A stretch of 64,000 nt of DNA from Ascochyta rabiei (lineage: Eukaryota > Ascomycota > Dothideomycetes > Pleosporales > Didymellaceae), in the NCBI RefSeq assembly GCF_004011695.2, contig NC_082411.1:744001-808000 (forward strand). Direction: 5' to 3'. Of this stretch, positions 1-11,622 are shown piece after piece. Under the pieces are notes generated by a model, which saw nothing but the letters and a program-made list of their open reading frames with translations, made no database searches and was not told the origin of the DNA. How positions within the stretch are numbered: position 1 is the first letter of the stretch; the number at the start of each line of letters is the position of its first letter. A program made the translations under genes and the position numbers.

Positions 1-3000
1 CTTCTTCCCGTTTGCGCCAGGAGGTCTTGACGGCGTCGAGGCCATCGCCGCCATCGAGGATGAGGCAATCCTCCGACACGAAGGTGCCGCTGAGAAGAGG
101 GCTGGAGGACTCGATCGAGTAATCAATTTCAGCGCCGAGGGTGGTCTCCTGGAAATTCCTCCAGGATTCACGCGTGGATTAGACTTCAAACAGAAGCCAG
201 CTACGGATAGTAAGACTGCCAAAGAGGTGGAAGAAACGCTCGGCGAAGCAGCAGCTCCAGTCGAAGATGTCGAAGTAGACGATGATGAGGCTGCAGACGC
301 AACTGAGACCAACGGAGTTGAAGCGCTAAATTTGGATGGTCAAACTCCCGGAGAAGAAGAGATTGATGCGCTGCTACCTGTAGAATTCCCTGCTCTGGCA
401 CCTCACACTCAGCTTGCTATGGCCAACAGGAAAGGCGGACGAGAGTGGGCTCACATGGTTGACGTCAATCGAGACATCACAAACTTCAAAGAGCTTGTGC
501 CAGAGATGGCACGCGAGTATCCTTTCGAACTGGATACTTTCCAGAAAGAAGCTGTCTATCACCTCGAGAACGGTGACTCGGTCTTTGTTGCAGCCCACAC
601 ATCTGCTGGTAAGACGGTTGTCGCAGAGTACGCTATCTCACTTGCCGCAAAACATATGACTAAGGCCATATACACGTCACCCATTAAAGCCTTGAGTAAC
701 CAGAAGTTCCGTGATTTCCGCCAGACCTTCGACGATGTCGGCATCCTCACTGGGGACGTTCAAATCCGACCTGAGGCTAGCTGCCTTATCATGACTACAG
801 AGATTCTCCGAAGTATGTTGTACCGTGGAGCTGATCTGATCAGAGATGTCGAATTCGTCATCTTCGATGAGGTCCACTACGTCAATGACCTCGAACGAGG
901 TGTAGTCTGGGAAGAGGTCATCATCATGCTTCCCGAGCATGTCACACTCATTCTTCTTTCAGCCACCGTACCCAACACTTACGAATTTGCTTCATGGGTT
1001 GGACGAACGAAGAAGAAGGATATATACGTTATCTCAACACCTAAGCGTCCTATTCCCCTTGAGCATTACCTTTGGGCAGGCAAGGGAATGCACAAGATTG
1101 TCTCAGCGGACAAAAAGTTCATCGACAACGGTTGGAAAGACGCCAACGATGCACTCTCTGGGAAGGACAAGGTTAAGGCACCGCCAGTTGTTAAGGATTC
1201 ACCAGCAGGAAGAGGAGGTGGAGGCCGTGGAGGCCCGCCTGCAAGGGGTGGACAGAACCAGCGCGGACGAGGCCAGCTAAATGGTGCACGTGGTGGTGCT
1301 GGTGGTCGTGGTGCAGGCCCACCAGCTGCCAGGGGTCGGGGCAACATTGCTAGAACGGGCCGCGGTGGAGGCCGTACAACGGCCGCTCAAGATCGAAACA
1401 TCTGGGTCCACCTCATCCAGCATCTGCGCCAGAAAGAGCTACTCCCAGCTTGTATCTTCGTGTTCTCAAAGAAGCGATGTGAGGAGAACGCTGACGCGCT
1501 TTCCAATATCGACTATTGCACAGCTGCAGAGAAGAGTGCTATTCATATGACCATCGAAAAGTCCCTGGCCAGGCTAAGTCCCGAAGATCGGGACTTGCCG
1601 CAGATCAAGAAACTGAGGGAACTGCTCAGCCGAGGCATCGCCGTTCATCACGGTGGTATGTTGCCTATCGTCAAAGAGGTCGTAGAGATCTTGTTCGCAA
1701 AGACTCTTGTAAAAGTGCTTTTTGCTACCGAAACCTTTGCTATGGGCCTCAATCTACCAACAAGGACTGTGGTCTTCTCAGGATTTCGTAAGCACGATGG
1801 TCGTGAATTCCGCGACCTTCTTCCCGGCGAATATACACAAATGGCTGGTCGTGCTGGCCGAAGAGGTCTCGACACTGTCGGCACAGTCATCATCTGCGCA
1901 CCAGGAGCTGATGAAGCACCGCCGGCAGCTAGGCTTAGGCAAATGATGTTGGGTGAGCCAACGAAGCTGCGATCGCAGTTCAGGCTCACATACAACATGA
2001 TGCTGAACCTTCTTCGCGTCGAAGCGCTAAAGATCGAGGAGATGATCAAGCGCAGCTTCAGTGAGAATGCTACTCAAGCGCTGTTGCCAGAACACGAGAA
2101 GAAAGTCAAGGTTTCGGAGGCAGATTTAGAGAAGATCAAGCGCGAGCCCTGCAGAATTTGTGATGTCGATTTGGAAGCATGTCACCAGGCATGCGAAGAT
2201 TACAAGCGCTTGACGAACGAGACGCACTTGAGTCTTCTTGGCAATCCCATGGGACGTCGTGTGTTTAGCAAGAACCGCCTGATTGTCTATAAGAAGGACA
2301 ACAAGCGCACCGTGGGTATGCTTCTCCAGGATGGACCGAGCAAAGGACATGAGCCTACTGTCAAGGTTTTGGAAATTGCGCAAAACCTTGAGCGTAAGCC
2401 TGACGATCTGCTCCCCTACATTGCCGAATTCGCAAGATTTTTCCGCAACTTGCCACAGGACCCGAAGGAAATGATCTTGAAGACATCGTACATACCCCTC
2501 AATGATGTCGAATGCTTCACCAAGACCACCATTGATATTCCGGAATCTGTGCAGAATCTTAGCAAGAAGAAGGATATGATGAAGTTGGCGCAAGCTCAGT
2601 TCACCCCTCTCTGCAGCTCTTGGAACTACGAGGATTGGGATGAGTATGACTATAGCCGGATCAAGAACCTCGCTTTCCGGGAGACACAAGACGCACGACG
2701 GAAGCGAGGTCAGAACGCCGTCAACAAGGAGTGCCTACCATGCCCCAATTTTTTGAAGCACGTACGTGGCTGGGTATTTTCTGATTTCACTGCACACGCT
2801 GACTATTCAGTTTTCAATGGAGCACGATCAGTGGGTGATCAAGGAGAACATTCTTGCTATCCGCCAGCTCATGTCTGACCAAAACCTCCAATTGCTACCT
2901 GACTACGAACAGAGGATACAGGTGTTGCGAGAGCTTGGCTTCGTCGATGAAGGCTCGCGAGTAGAGCTCAAGGGCAAGGTCGCATGCGAGGTTAGCTCCC

Positions 3001-3644
3001 TCACGAGCACTCCGCATTGAGTTTGCTGACATGGAAACACCAGATTCACTCGGCCGACGAGCTGGTCCTTACTGAGCTGGTCCTCGAGAACGTTCTCGCC
3101 GAATACGAACCCGAAGAAATTGTCGCGCTCCTTTCCGCATTCGTGTTCCAAGAGAAGACCGACACGGAACCCACGCTGACTGCGAGCCTCGAGCGCGGCG
3201 TGGCCAAGATTGTGGAGATATCCGAGAAGGTCAACAAGGTGCAAACCGAATACCAGGTCATCCTGTCTGCCGACGACTCGAATGATTTCGTATCCAAGCC
3301 GCGCTTTGGCATGGTGGAGGTGGTCTACGAGTGGGCTCGTGGCATGTCGTTTAACCGGATTACAGACTTGACGGATGTCATGGAGGGCACGATTGTGCGA
3401 GTCATTACGCGTTTGGATGAAACGTGTCGCGAGGTCAAGAACGCGGCGAGGATCATTGGGGACCCCGCGCTGTTCCAGAAGATGGGGACTTGCCAGGAGC
3501 TCATCAAACGGTACGTTTTCCTCTTCTTCCTTCTTCCGTGAAATGCCTTGTACAGACATGGGGAACCATGTTGATCGGAATGGAGATGATTACTGACCGG
3601 TGAAACACAGCGACATTTGTAACTGCGCAAGCCTGTACCTGTAG
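1..3644 (+). CDS. SKI2: SKI2-type RNA helicase of the Ski complex (5' partial)
   Basis: Ski2 is the DExH ATPase that feeds RNA to the cytoplasmic exosome for 3'-5' decay. The frame is open from nt 2, so the start lies upstream of the window. Seen in order: a Phe/Pro-rich N-terminal segment; motif I AHTSAGKT (about nt 590-612); motif II DEVHY (about 868); SATVPN (about 958); a Gly/Arg-rich insert (about 1206-1376) between the two RecA domains; and motif VI QMAGRAGRRG (about 1840). After this come an arch-like region and the DSHCT C-terminal domain. Introns are at 2762-2810, 2991-3043 and 3511-3610; the last exon (3611-3644) encodes the conserved ending ASLYL and stop. The third intron, at 100 bp, is longer than its neighbours. 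The family call is secure. The RGG insert separates it from the related nuclear helicase Mtr4. Confidence 0.95.
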
Positions 3645-3898
3645 AACATGGCTGTTTCAGATGGGGTGGGTTGGACCCTGATGTTGGTAAGCCGCGTGTG
3701 GCGGTTGTTGAGTTCTGAGGTCCTAGGATTCACGAGGCTGTGAGACATTATGCAGACATGGGTGTGTGGGGGGTCTCTTGCAGCCAGCGCCGGCATGGTC
3801 AAACGCACACTGCATATATTGTACACGTGAATCAAAGCATTTCTCGCATGGCCAACACGAGGGCACAACGTGACGGGCACGGTATGAAGGTGTTTTTG

Positions 3899-3969
3899 TG
3901 TGAGTGGCTGAGTGGCTGAGGTGTGAGTGGCTGATGGCTGAGTGGCTGAGTGGCTGAGTGGCTGAGTGG
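3899..3969. repeat. Imperfect tandem repeat of an 8-base unit (gagtggct)
   Basis: About eight imperfect copies of gagtggct, with one copy carrying an inserted ggtgt and one shortened. It lies 255 bp past the SKI2 stop codon, probably in the 3' flank. Confidence 0.85.
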
Positions 3970-4497
3970 GGAAATGTTGAACTTCGTCAAGACGTCGACC
4001 GGCTTTCCTGACACCTGCAAGTGGAATGAAGCGTGGACAGGTGGCGGCACAGCACTTGGTGAGGCAGATCCTGATGCTTGGGAGAGTGCGGCGACGGAGA
4101 TTGAGGCACAGAGGTCGACTGCCATGGTGCTCGCTCGCTGCAGCGCTGAGCGCCGAGCACCGTGATAGCACGCCGCCTTTCCTGATCATAAGACTTCCTT
4201 GGGCGACAGAGAGGGAGCGAGACAAGTCAGCGAGCCTTGTGCACACCAGCGTCCAGAGATTGGGCCGCCGATGGGTCGAGTGCTTGGATACCTATGGGAG
4301 TTGGGAGTTGGAAGTGCGTTGTCGTGCACCAGCCACGGGTTGGTCCGATGCAGCGGAAACTAGGCGTGCAAGGAAAAGCGCGTCGTCCAGGTCCACCGAA
4401 CTTTTGCCTTTTGCTTGCTGAGGGGCAGTCTTCGCAGTCTTCCTCGCCGGACGCATAGTCGCAAAGGGCGTACGATCGAGAAGACACACGCGTGCTG

Positions 4498-4546
4498 TCT
4501 TGCCTTGTCTTGCCTTGCCTTGTCTTGCCTTGCCTTGCCTTGCCTG
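4498..4546. repeat. Pyrimidine-rich 5-base tandem repeat (tgcct/tgtct)
   Basis: Roughly nine units of tgcct, with some tgtct variants, run about 210-255 bp upstream of the importin start codon. The strand asymmetry (almost no A) is typical of fungal promoter or leader pyrimidine tracts. Confidence 0.85.
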
Positions 4547-4656
4547 CCCTCCGCCCCCCCCGCTGCTCTGCCAATCTTGCATTCTGCCGCGTTGCTGGAG
4601 TCGAGCGTGCAGTCCAGGCCTCGTCCCGCTCTGCCAGGTTCCGCTTGAACCACCGA

Positions 4657-4689
<33 letters not shown>

Positions 4690-4692
4690 CCC
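4657..4692. repeat. Tandem repeat of ccaccgc units
   Basis: About five copies of a 7-base unit (ccaccgc) lie 60-95 bp upstream of the importin ATG, probably in its 5' leader. Confidence 0.85.
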
Positions 4693-4752
4693 GAGGAGCG
4701 CACTGTCGCCGCCGCCGCACAAATACGCAAACGCGAACCAACCACCGCGACC

Positions 4753-7700
4753 ATGGATGCTGCCGGCCTCCGTGACCGCATTCAGGCCACACTCGACCCC
4801 AACGCTGCTATCCGCCAGCAGGCTGAGCTGGACCTGAAGCACGTGCGTGTGCCACACAACCCTGGCGCGTGCAGGCGCACCACTGACAGCGACACAGGCC
4901 GAAGAGCAGCCAGGCTTCACCGACGGGCTGCTGAACATCCTCCAGCAAGAGCAGGACCCCGCCGTGCGCTTGTCGAGTAAGCAGGCCCCAGTCCCCGCGC
5001 CGGGCGCCCGCAGTGCTGACGCGTGATGCAGCTGTCGTTTACCTGAAGAACCGCGTCTCCAAGGGCTGGTCGCCCGCCGACGAGTACAGCCAGGCCAAGC
5101 CCATACCCGAGGAGGAGAAGACGTCTTTCCGCGACCGCCTCGTGCCCGTCCTCGTTGCCTCGCCGCCGCAGATCCGCCTGCAGCTCATCCCCACCCTCCA
5201 GAAGATCCTCGCATACGATTTCCCGTCCAAGTGGCCCAACTTCCTCGACATCACCATCCAGCTGCTGAACGCTGGAGACATTGCGTCCGTCTTTGCCGGC
5301 GTGCAGTGTCTGCTGGCGATATGCAAGATCTACAGGTTCAAGTCGGGCGAGAACCGGGCAGACTTTGACAAGATCGTCGCCATGTCCTTCCCCCAGCTGC
5401 TCAACATCGGCAACTCGCTGGCCGGTGAGACGAGCTTGGAGGCTGGAGAGATCCTGCGCACAGTGTTGAAGGTCTACAAGCACGCCATCTACGTAAGGGA
5501 GTCTGCAGAACGCCCCTCCATCCTGACGTGCTAACCGAGATGCAGTTCGACCTCCCCGCCTCTCTCCGCGAGCAAGAAACCATGGTTGGCTGGTGCACAC
5601 TGTTCCTGACCGTCGTCGGCAAGGTGCCACCAGAGACATCCATGGTCGAAGACCTTGATGAACGCGAGGTCAACCACTGGTGGAAGGCAAAGAAGTGGTC
5701 CTACGCGAACTTGAACCGCCTCTATGTCAGGTGCGCACTACCGTCGCAGCTTAGACAAGATCCCGACTAACCCTCACTCAGATACGGTAACCCGTCCGCG
5801 CTGGGCAAGAACAACGAGGTCGACTACACCGAAGTCGCCAAGAACTTCATCGCCAACTTTGCGCCCGAGATCCTCAAGGTGTACCTCCAGCAGATCGAGA
5901 AGTGGGTTGGCAAGCAGGTCTGGCTGTCCAAGGCCAGTCTGTACTACACTCTGAACTTCTTGGACGAATGCATCAAGCCCAAGTCCATGTGGACTCTGCT
6001 CAAGCCGCACACAGACAACCTCATCTCGCACCTCATCTTCCCTGTGCTGTGCCAATCAGACGAGGATATCGAGCTGTTCGAGGAGGAGCCGCAGGAGTAC
6101 CTGCACCGAAAGCTGAACTTCTACGAAGACGTCACAGCACCCGATGTCGCCGCAACCAACTTCCTCGTCACGCTCACCAAGAGCCGGAGAAAACAGACAT
6201 TCACCATCTTGAACTACATCAACGAGGTCGTGAACCGCTACGAGGCTGCGCCGGACAACGAGAAGAACCCCAGAGAGAAGGAGGGTGCATTGCGCATGAT
6301 CGGGACACTGTCCGGTGTCATCTTGGGCAAGAAGAGCCCTATCGCCGATCAGGTCGAATACTTCTTTGTGCGCCACGTCTTCCCCGAGTTCCGAAGCCCC
6401 CATGGTTTCCTCCGTGCGCGCGCATGCGATACCCTCGAGAAGTTCGAGCAACTCGACTTCAAGGACCCTAACAACCTCATCATCATCTACCGCAATATCC
6501 TGGAATCGATGGCCGACCCAACCCTCCCTGTGCGTGTGGCTGCTGCTCTGGCCCTTCAGCCCCTCATCCGTCACGACGTGATCCGAACCAACATGAAGAC
6601 AAACATTCCCCAGGTCATGCAGCAGCTCCTCAAATTGGCTAACGAGGTCGATGTGGATGCCCTGGCCAACGTCATGGAGGACTTCGTCGAAGTCTTTGCG
6701 CCAGAACTGACACCATTCGCAGTTGCGCTGAGCGAGCAGCTTCGCGATACGTACCTCCGCATCGTTCGCGAGCTCGTGTCTAGGAACCAAGAGAAGGGCG
6801 AGGACAGCGAATATGGCGACTTCTTGGACGAAAAGAGCATAACCGCACTTGGTGTTCTGCAGACCATCGGCACTCTGATCCTGACGCTGGAGAGCACACC
6901 GGACGTTCTTCTACACCTCGAGACTATTCTCATGCCTGTCATCACGATTACGCTTGAGAACAAACTCTATGGTACGCGATATCACCGACTCAGCCATCAC
7001 CACTCTCATGTTAACCTTTTTACAGATTTGTACAACGAGGTGTTCGAGATCATCGACAGCTGCACTTTTGCTGCCAAGAGCATCTCTGCGACTATGTGGC
7101 AAGCTTTCGAGCTCATCCACAGGACGTTCAAGGCTGGTGCTGAGCTGTACCTCGAAGGTACGTGCCGCTCTGTGGACGTGACATGCGGCGTTACTGACCA
7201 TCTACAGATATGCTGCCCGCTCTGGAGAACTTTGTCAACTACGGAACCCAAACACTTGTGCAGAACCGGGCTTATCTTGACGCTATGATCGATATGGTTC
7301 GCACCATCTTCAAGGACGATAAAGTTGGAGGTGTTGACCGCATCTGTGGTTGCAAGCTCGCTGAGATCATCATGTTGAACATGCGCGGACACGTCGACGA
7401 CTACGTTCCGGAATTTCTCTCGTTGGCCATGCAAGTTCTGACGAACGATGAGCCCAAGGTCAAGTCTCTGCGCATCCACCTGATGGAAGTCATCATCAAC
7501 AGCATCTACTACAACCCCGCTCTGGCGCTCCATGTTCTCGAGGCCAATGGCTGGACGAACAAGTTCTTCAGTCTGTGGTTCTCAAGCATCGACAACTTCT
7601 CACGAGTTCACGACAAGAAGCTGTGCATCTCAGCGATCTGCGCGCTGCTCACTCTGAACGCACAGAGTGTGCCAGTCAGCGTCCAGCAAGGCTGGCCACG

Positions 7701-8307
7701 TCTGCTGCAGGGAGTCGTACGATTGTTCCAAACTCTACCTGCTGCGCTGAAGAGTACGTCACACCATTCTAATGACCGATTTCTTGTTGCTAATATTGTC
7801 GTAGACCGCGAAGAAGCTAAGAGGGAAGACAACTTTGACTTTGCGAACGAGTACGATGATGAGGAGGAGGACGAAGAGTGGGAGCAAGAAGCCGACTGGA
7901 ACAATGAGGTTGACGAAGAGGAGATCAAAGACGAGAGCGCAGCTTACCTCGAATTCTTGAACGAAGAAGCTCAAAAGTTCGGCGGCCTCGACGATGATGA
8001 CGACGACGACGACGAACTCGAGGAGGAGAGCCTACTGGAGACGCCTCTGGACAAGGTTGAGCCATATAGCATGTTCAAGCACGCGCTGCTTCGTAAGTGC
8101 ATCGATGATTGGCATGTTCACGCAAGCTAACAAGCAACAGAACTTCAACAAGAACAGCCTGCGCTGTACGAGAATCTTACCAAGAACCTCAACCCTGAGG
8201 AGCAGCAAGTTGTACAAGGAGCTGTCCACCAAGCCGATGTTATTGCTCAGGCTCAGGCTGAGGCTGCCGCCGCCGCCGCCAACGGCAACCCGTTGCCCCA
8301 GCAGTAG
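4753..8307 (+). CDS. NMD5: Importin-7/8-type karyopherin (Nmd5/Sxm1 family)
   Basis: A beta-karyopherin that carries cargo (ribosomal proteins, histones and signalling proteins in known homologues) into the nucleus. Nine exons: 4753-4842, 4898-4976, 5032-5492, 5546-5730, 5782-6971, 7026-7157, 7208-7753, 7805-8092 and 8141-8307, giving 1,045 residues, usual for the family. The N-terminus MDAAGLRDRIQATLDPN followed by AVRLSTVVYLKN is the importin-beta N-terminal (Ran-binding) repeat. HEAT-like helices follow. Near the C-terminus is a very acidic stretch (about nt 7850-8040, with runs of Asp/Glu), typical of Nmd5, Sxm1 and importin-7/8. The protein ends in an Ala/Gln-rich tail. The ATG has a good context (gaccATGg) and is the first in frame with the family N-terminus. 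I cannot decide between Nmd5 and Sxm1; filamentous fungi often have a single orthologue. Confidence 0.9.
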
Positions 8308-9045
8308 CTTGAAGGAGTCTCTTTATTCGGTAAACACAAAACATAGATAGCTTCTCCTTCTTCAAAGGCATTGGATTCCTATTTCCGTTTTCTTCACTTA
8401 GCGAGCATTGTGTGGCACACCTCCCTGGCGTTTTGTTGATAAAGACGGCTCGGTGGATGCCTTGAAGGTCACGCTGGTTCGGCGTATGTGTCTTGTCTAG
8501 GATGGAGGATATCCCTGTGGAAAAGAGGAGGAACGCGAAGAAAACAGAAGAAAAGGCAGGCCGTGGCAGTCGGCAGATGGCCGGACGTGGGTGGTGGTAG
8601 GTACAGTGGTGTGGGCAACCACAGAGGGCAACGGCAAGACAGAGAGATAAAAGAGACGAAGGCGACCAGCATGGTAAAGGTCAGCAAAGGTGCATCCCGA
8701 TATAGGTTAGAAGAACATAGCGTTCGTGAATTGTAACACAGTCCCTGATTCCATGCATATGTCAAATATGACGCTAGAGACGGAAGGGCTAAAGCGAACC
8801 CCAGCGCGTGAGGATCATGACGCTTGCGGCGCTCTTGCGCTCTATCCCGCGCAACGTGGACAAAGTCAGCCCTCAATCCTACGCAAGTCTGCAATCTACA
8901 CATCCTTCACCTTCTAGTCCGTAGACCCTAGACGACTCTTTCTCTCACGTGTTGTCCCCGGCTTCCAGTATTCTTCAGCATACGTCACCTTTCAGACAAA
9001 AGCACAGCTCCGAGGTAGCTGCGGCGCATCACTCCAAACTCCGCC
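8308..9045. other. Intergenic region between importin gene and SEC12
   Basis: No supported gene. A 144-codon minus-strand frame (8469-8903) shows no recognisable domain and is treated as chance. Confidence 0.55.
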
Positions 9046-11029
9046 ATGTCGCGCCCTACGATATCGAAGGCAAAAAGTACGTTGTCGTAGTTGAGGTTGC
9101 TGACCGAGCGCTTATTCACTAAACACTACAGCTTCGTATCCCATCTTTGCCGCCACTTTCGCGACCAGTCGACCCGGTGTGCTCGCAGTAGGAGGAGGCG
9201 GCGGCGGAGGTAGACACGGCGTGAAGAACAAGATCACTCTTTTCGACTTCACCTCACGAGCGTCGACCGTTGAACCTATCGCCGAAATCGAAGCTTCGAC
9301 AGACGATTCTGTCACATGTCTTGCGAGCCTCGCGACCAAGGATGGTCTCATACTGTACGCGGGAGTCAACAGCAGTGAGGAGGACCGCGCAAAGGACAAC
9401 AACGAGCACTTCCGCGCGTTCGAAGTCCAGCTGCCGAAGGGCAAGGTTGCGACCAACGGCGCAGATGCAAGCATCTCGTACCTGAGCAAGACGAAGCTCT
9501 TTGCACCGGTACAGAATGTCAACGCAAAGAAGGAGGGGTACCAGCGCTTGGTGCGCCTGTCACCTCCGCAGAGAACACCAACAAGTACGCCCACACGGCG
9601 CATCGGCGCAATCGCTTCCAGTCTTGCAGGCGACGAGAATGAGATTGTCGTCTTCAGCGCGACTTCAAACAGGCCGCAGGATCCGCAGGACATACTACAG
9701 CGCATCAAATTAGGGAAAGGCGACGAAGCCAATGACCTCGACATCTTCGACACAGGGGATGGCAAGTTTGAGCTTGTCTACGTGCTAGACTACGACGTGG
9801 TCGTCCACAAAATCGCCCCAACAACGAGCAAGCCCAAAAACGAGCGTCGGAAGCTTTACACTCTCCCTCAATTAGATCTTGGTCAGAAGGGCGGCCGTTC
9901 TAAAATTCGATGCGTACGATGGCTGACTCCAGAGCATCTACTGCTGTTGGTCAACAAGCCCAATAGGACGGGCGTCGAACTGCTTCTTATACACATGTAT
10001 GAGGAAGGCCCAGGCAGCGTTGTCTTGCGCAAGACGTTACCGAAACGTGTAAAGGCTGCATCAGATATGGACGTTGCTCTTCTGGATCCAGACTCGAACG
10101 GCGCGTACCAGATTGCTATTGCTGTAGCTTCGATCGACATCTCGCTCCTTGTATACTCGATAGACTACCATGGCCGCTGGGGAAATTCCCTGGGTCATTT
10201 CCACCACTATGCTACATACGATAATGTCTGTCACCAGTTTTGAATTTGAGGGGCACCGACTAACAACGGACAGGTACACGAGGTCCAGATGACAAAAGCA
10301 GTATTTTCCCCTTTCCACAAACCCGTTGCTCCTCCAGACCAATCTGCGGACCGCAAGGCAGGACCGCAGTACCTTCGACTAGCCTCGACGTCGCTAGGCA
10401 ACACTGTGTCGGTGGAGACGTTCGAGCTGCAACCATACAACGGACGCTACGTCCTCCAGACGGCGCGGACAAGAAACATGTACACAGCTGCCACGTACCT
10501 CGTCATAGCCATGGTTGTTGCCGCGTTGGCACTGATGATCCAGTCTTTCATCGACCCTAAGGGTGAGCTGACAAGGCATGTTGTCCCTCGCAGTCTCCAG
10601 AACGCCGGATCCCAGTACAGACCGATGGGTGAACTTGCGCGTGAGAAGCGCCACAACGCCGTGCTCAACAACGCAGACTCGCCCACCATGAAGACGGTAC
10701 ACCGCATTCAGGACCTGCTGCATCTGCACATGCCTCACCATGCCTCTCCCGAAGCCCCAGCCCAGCAGAAGGCGCTGATTATTCATCACGACCCCGAAGG
10801 TGCAGAGCTCAGTACAGAGGTACACGAGAGCACGGATGAAGTGATTGAGAAGCACACAGAGGCCAAGCAGTGGGAGGAGCTGAGCGAAGAAGAGCGCCAC
10901 TACTGGAGGAAGAAGCTCACCGACGCGGGGATGTGGGCCGTGGGCGAGGGCGAGACAATATTGAAGAGCATCTTTTTTGGCAACATTGCAGGTGCCATTG
11001 GTGCTGCTGCGCAGGGAGCCATTGGGTGA
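9046..11029 (+). CDS. SEC12: Sec12, guanine nucleotide exchange factor for Sar1 (COPII)
   Basis: Sec12 is an ER membrane protein that loads GTP on Sar1 to start COPII vesicle budding. Exons are 9046-9076, 9132-10225 and 10274-11029, giving 626 residues. The first exon encodes only MSRPTISKAK plus one base. The N-terminal part is a WD40-like propeller. The Gly-rich run followed by RHGVKNKITLFDF (about nt 9182-9247) matches the conserved K-loop region that contacts Sar1. One membrane segment (TAATYLVIAMVVAALALMI, about residues 446-466) separates the cytosolic propeller from a lumenal tail of about 155 residues rich in His, Glu and Lys, ending in a Gly/Ala-rich helix. This is the type II layout of Sec12. 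The short first exon is inferred from the ATG, a GTACGT donor and phase. Confidence 0.9.
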
Positions 11030-11622
11030 TGGGTGGTTGTTGGAAGCTCGGTGAGCATGAAGAGACGAGGTTATGACACGATTTGACGTTGGGGCACGAT
11101 GCGTGGAGCTCGGTCACTGGATGGAGTGTCAGACACATGGAGGTTGTGTGTGGTGCCTGGCCCCGAGGGGATGTGAGCGTGGAATGGGCGGCTGTTGCTC
11201 TTCCTAGACGTGCATGTGCTATCCTCAATTCCCATAGACCATCGAGTTGGTTGTACAGCCGCTTCCAGGTTGTGTGCCAACACCTGTGGCGCAAGTCATG
11301 CTGGTGGTGTACTGGCTCGCCGCACGGTCCCTTGCATCGTTTGACAATCGACGAGCACATGCCCCTGAGTAACGACGGTGAGGTTCTTGGTTGCACAACG
11401 ATACTAGCCTTGCCGGATGGGGGCTCGGTGAACGACCCACTCCCATCTCTTGGCGGCTCATACCCCAGCCAGGCGTGGGCGGGCCCGCAACTTTCCAGTG
11501 CACGACGCACCTGCAGCAGCACATTGCCCTCCACAACCACACCTGCGTCTTCCTTTCCATGGAAGGCCTGAAGCTGCCCTCCTCTTCTGCCGCTCGCTCC
11601 AGGTGAAGGTGAAGCAGACACA
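11030..11622. other. Intergenic region, 3' flank of SEC12 and promoter of TOR
   Basis: No gene supported. Overlapping frames on both strands are GC-driven and show no domain. The last 60-100 bp are probably the TOR leader. Confidence 0.55.

Larger units (their letters stand above)
3645..4752. other. Intergenic region between SKI2 and importin gene
   Basis: No convincing gene was seen. The region holds three simple tandem arrays, listed separately, and the 5' untranslated leader of the downstream importin gene. Open frames here translate the repeats and look spurious. Confidence 0.6.

Noticed and set aside
8469..8903. 144-codon minus-strand frame between the importin gene and SEC12
   Set aside because: No family resemblance; hydrophobic part arises from a pyrimidine-rich strand.
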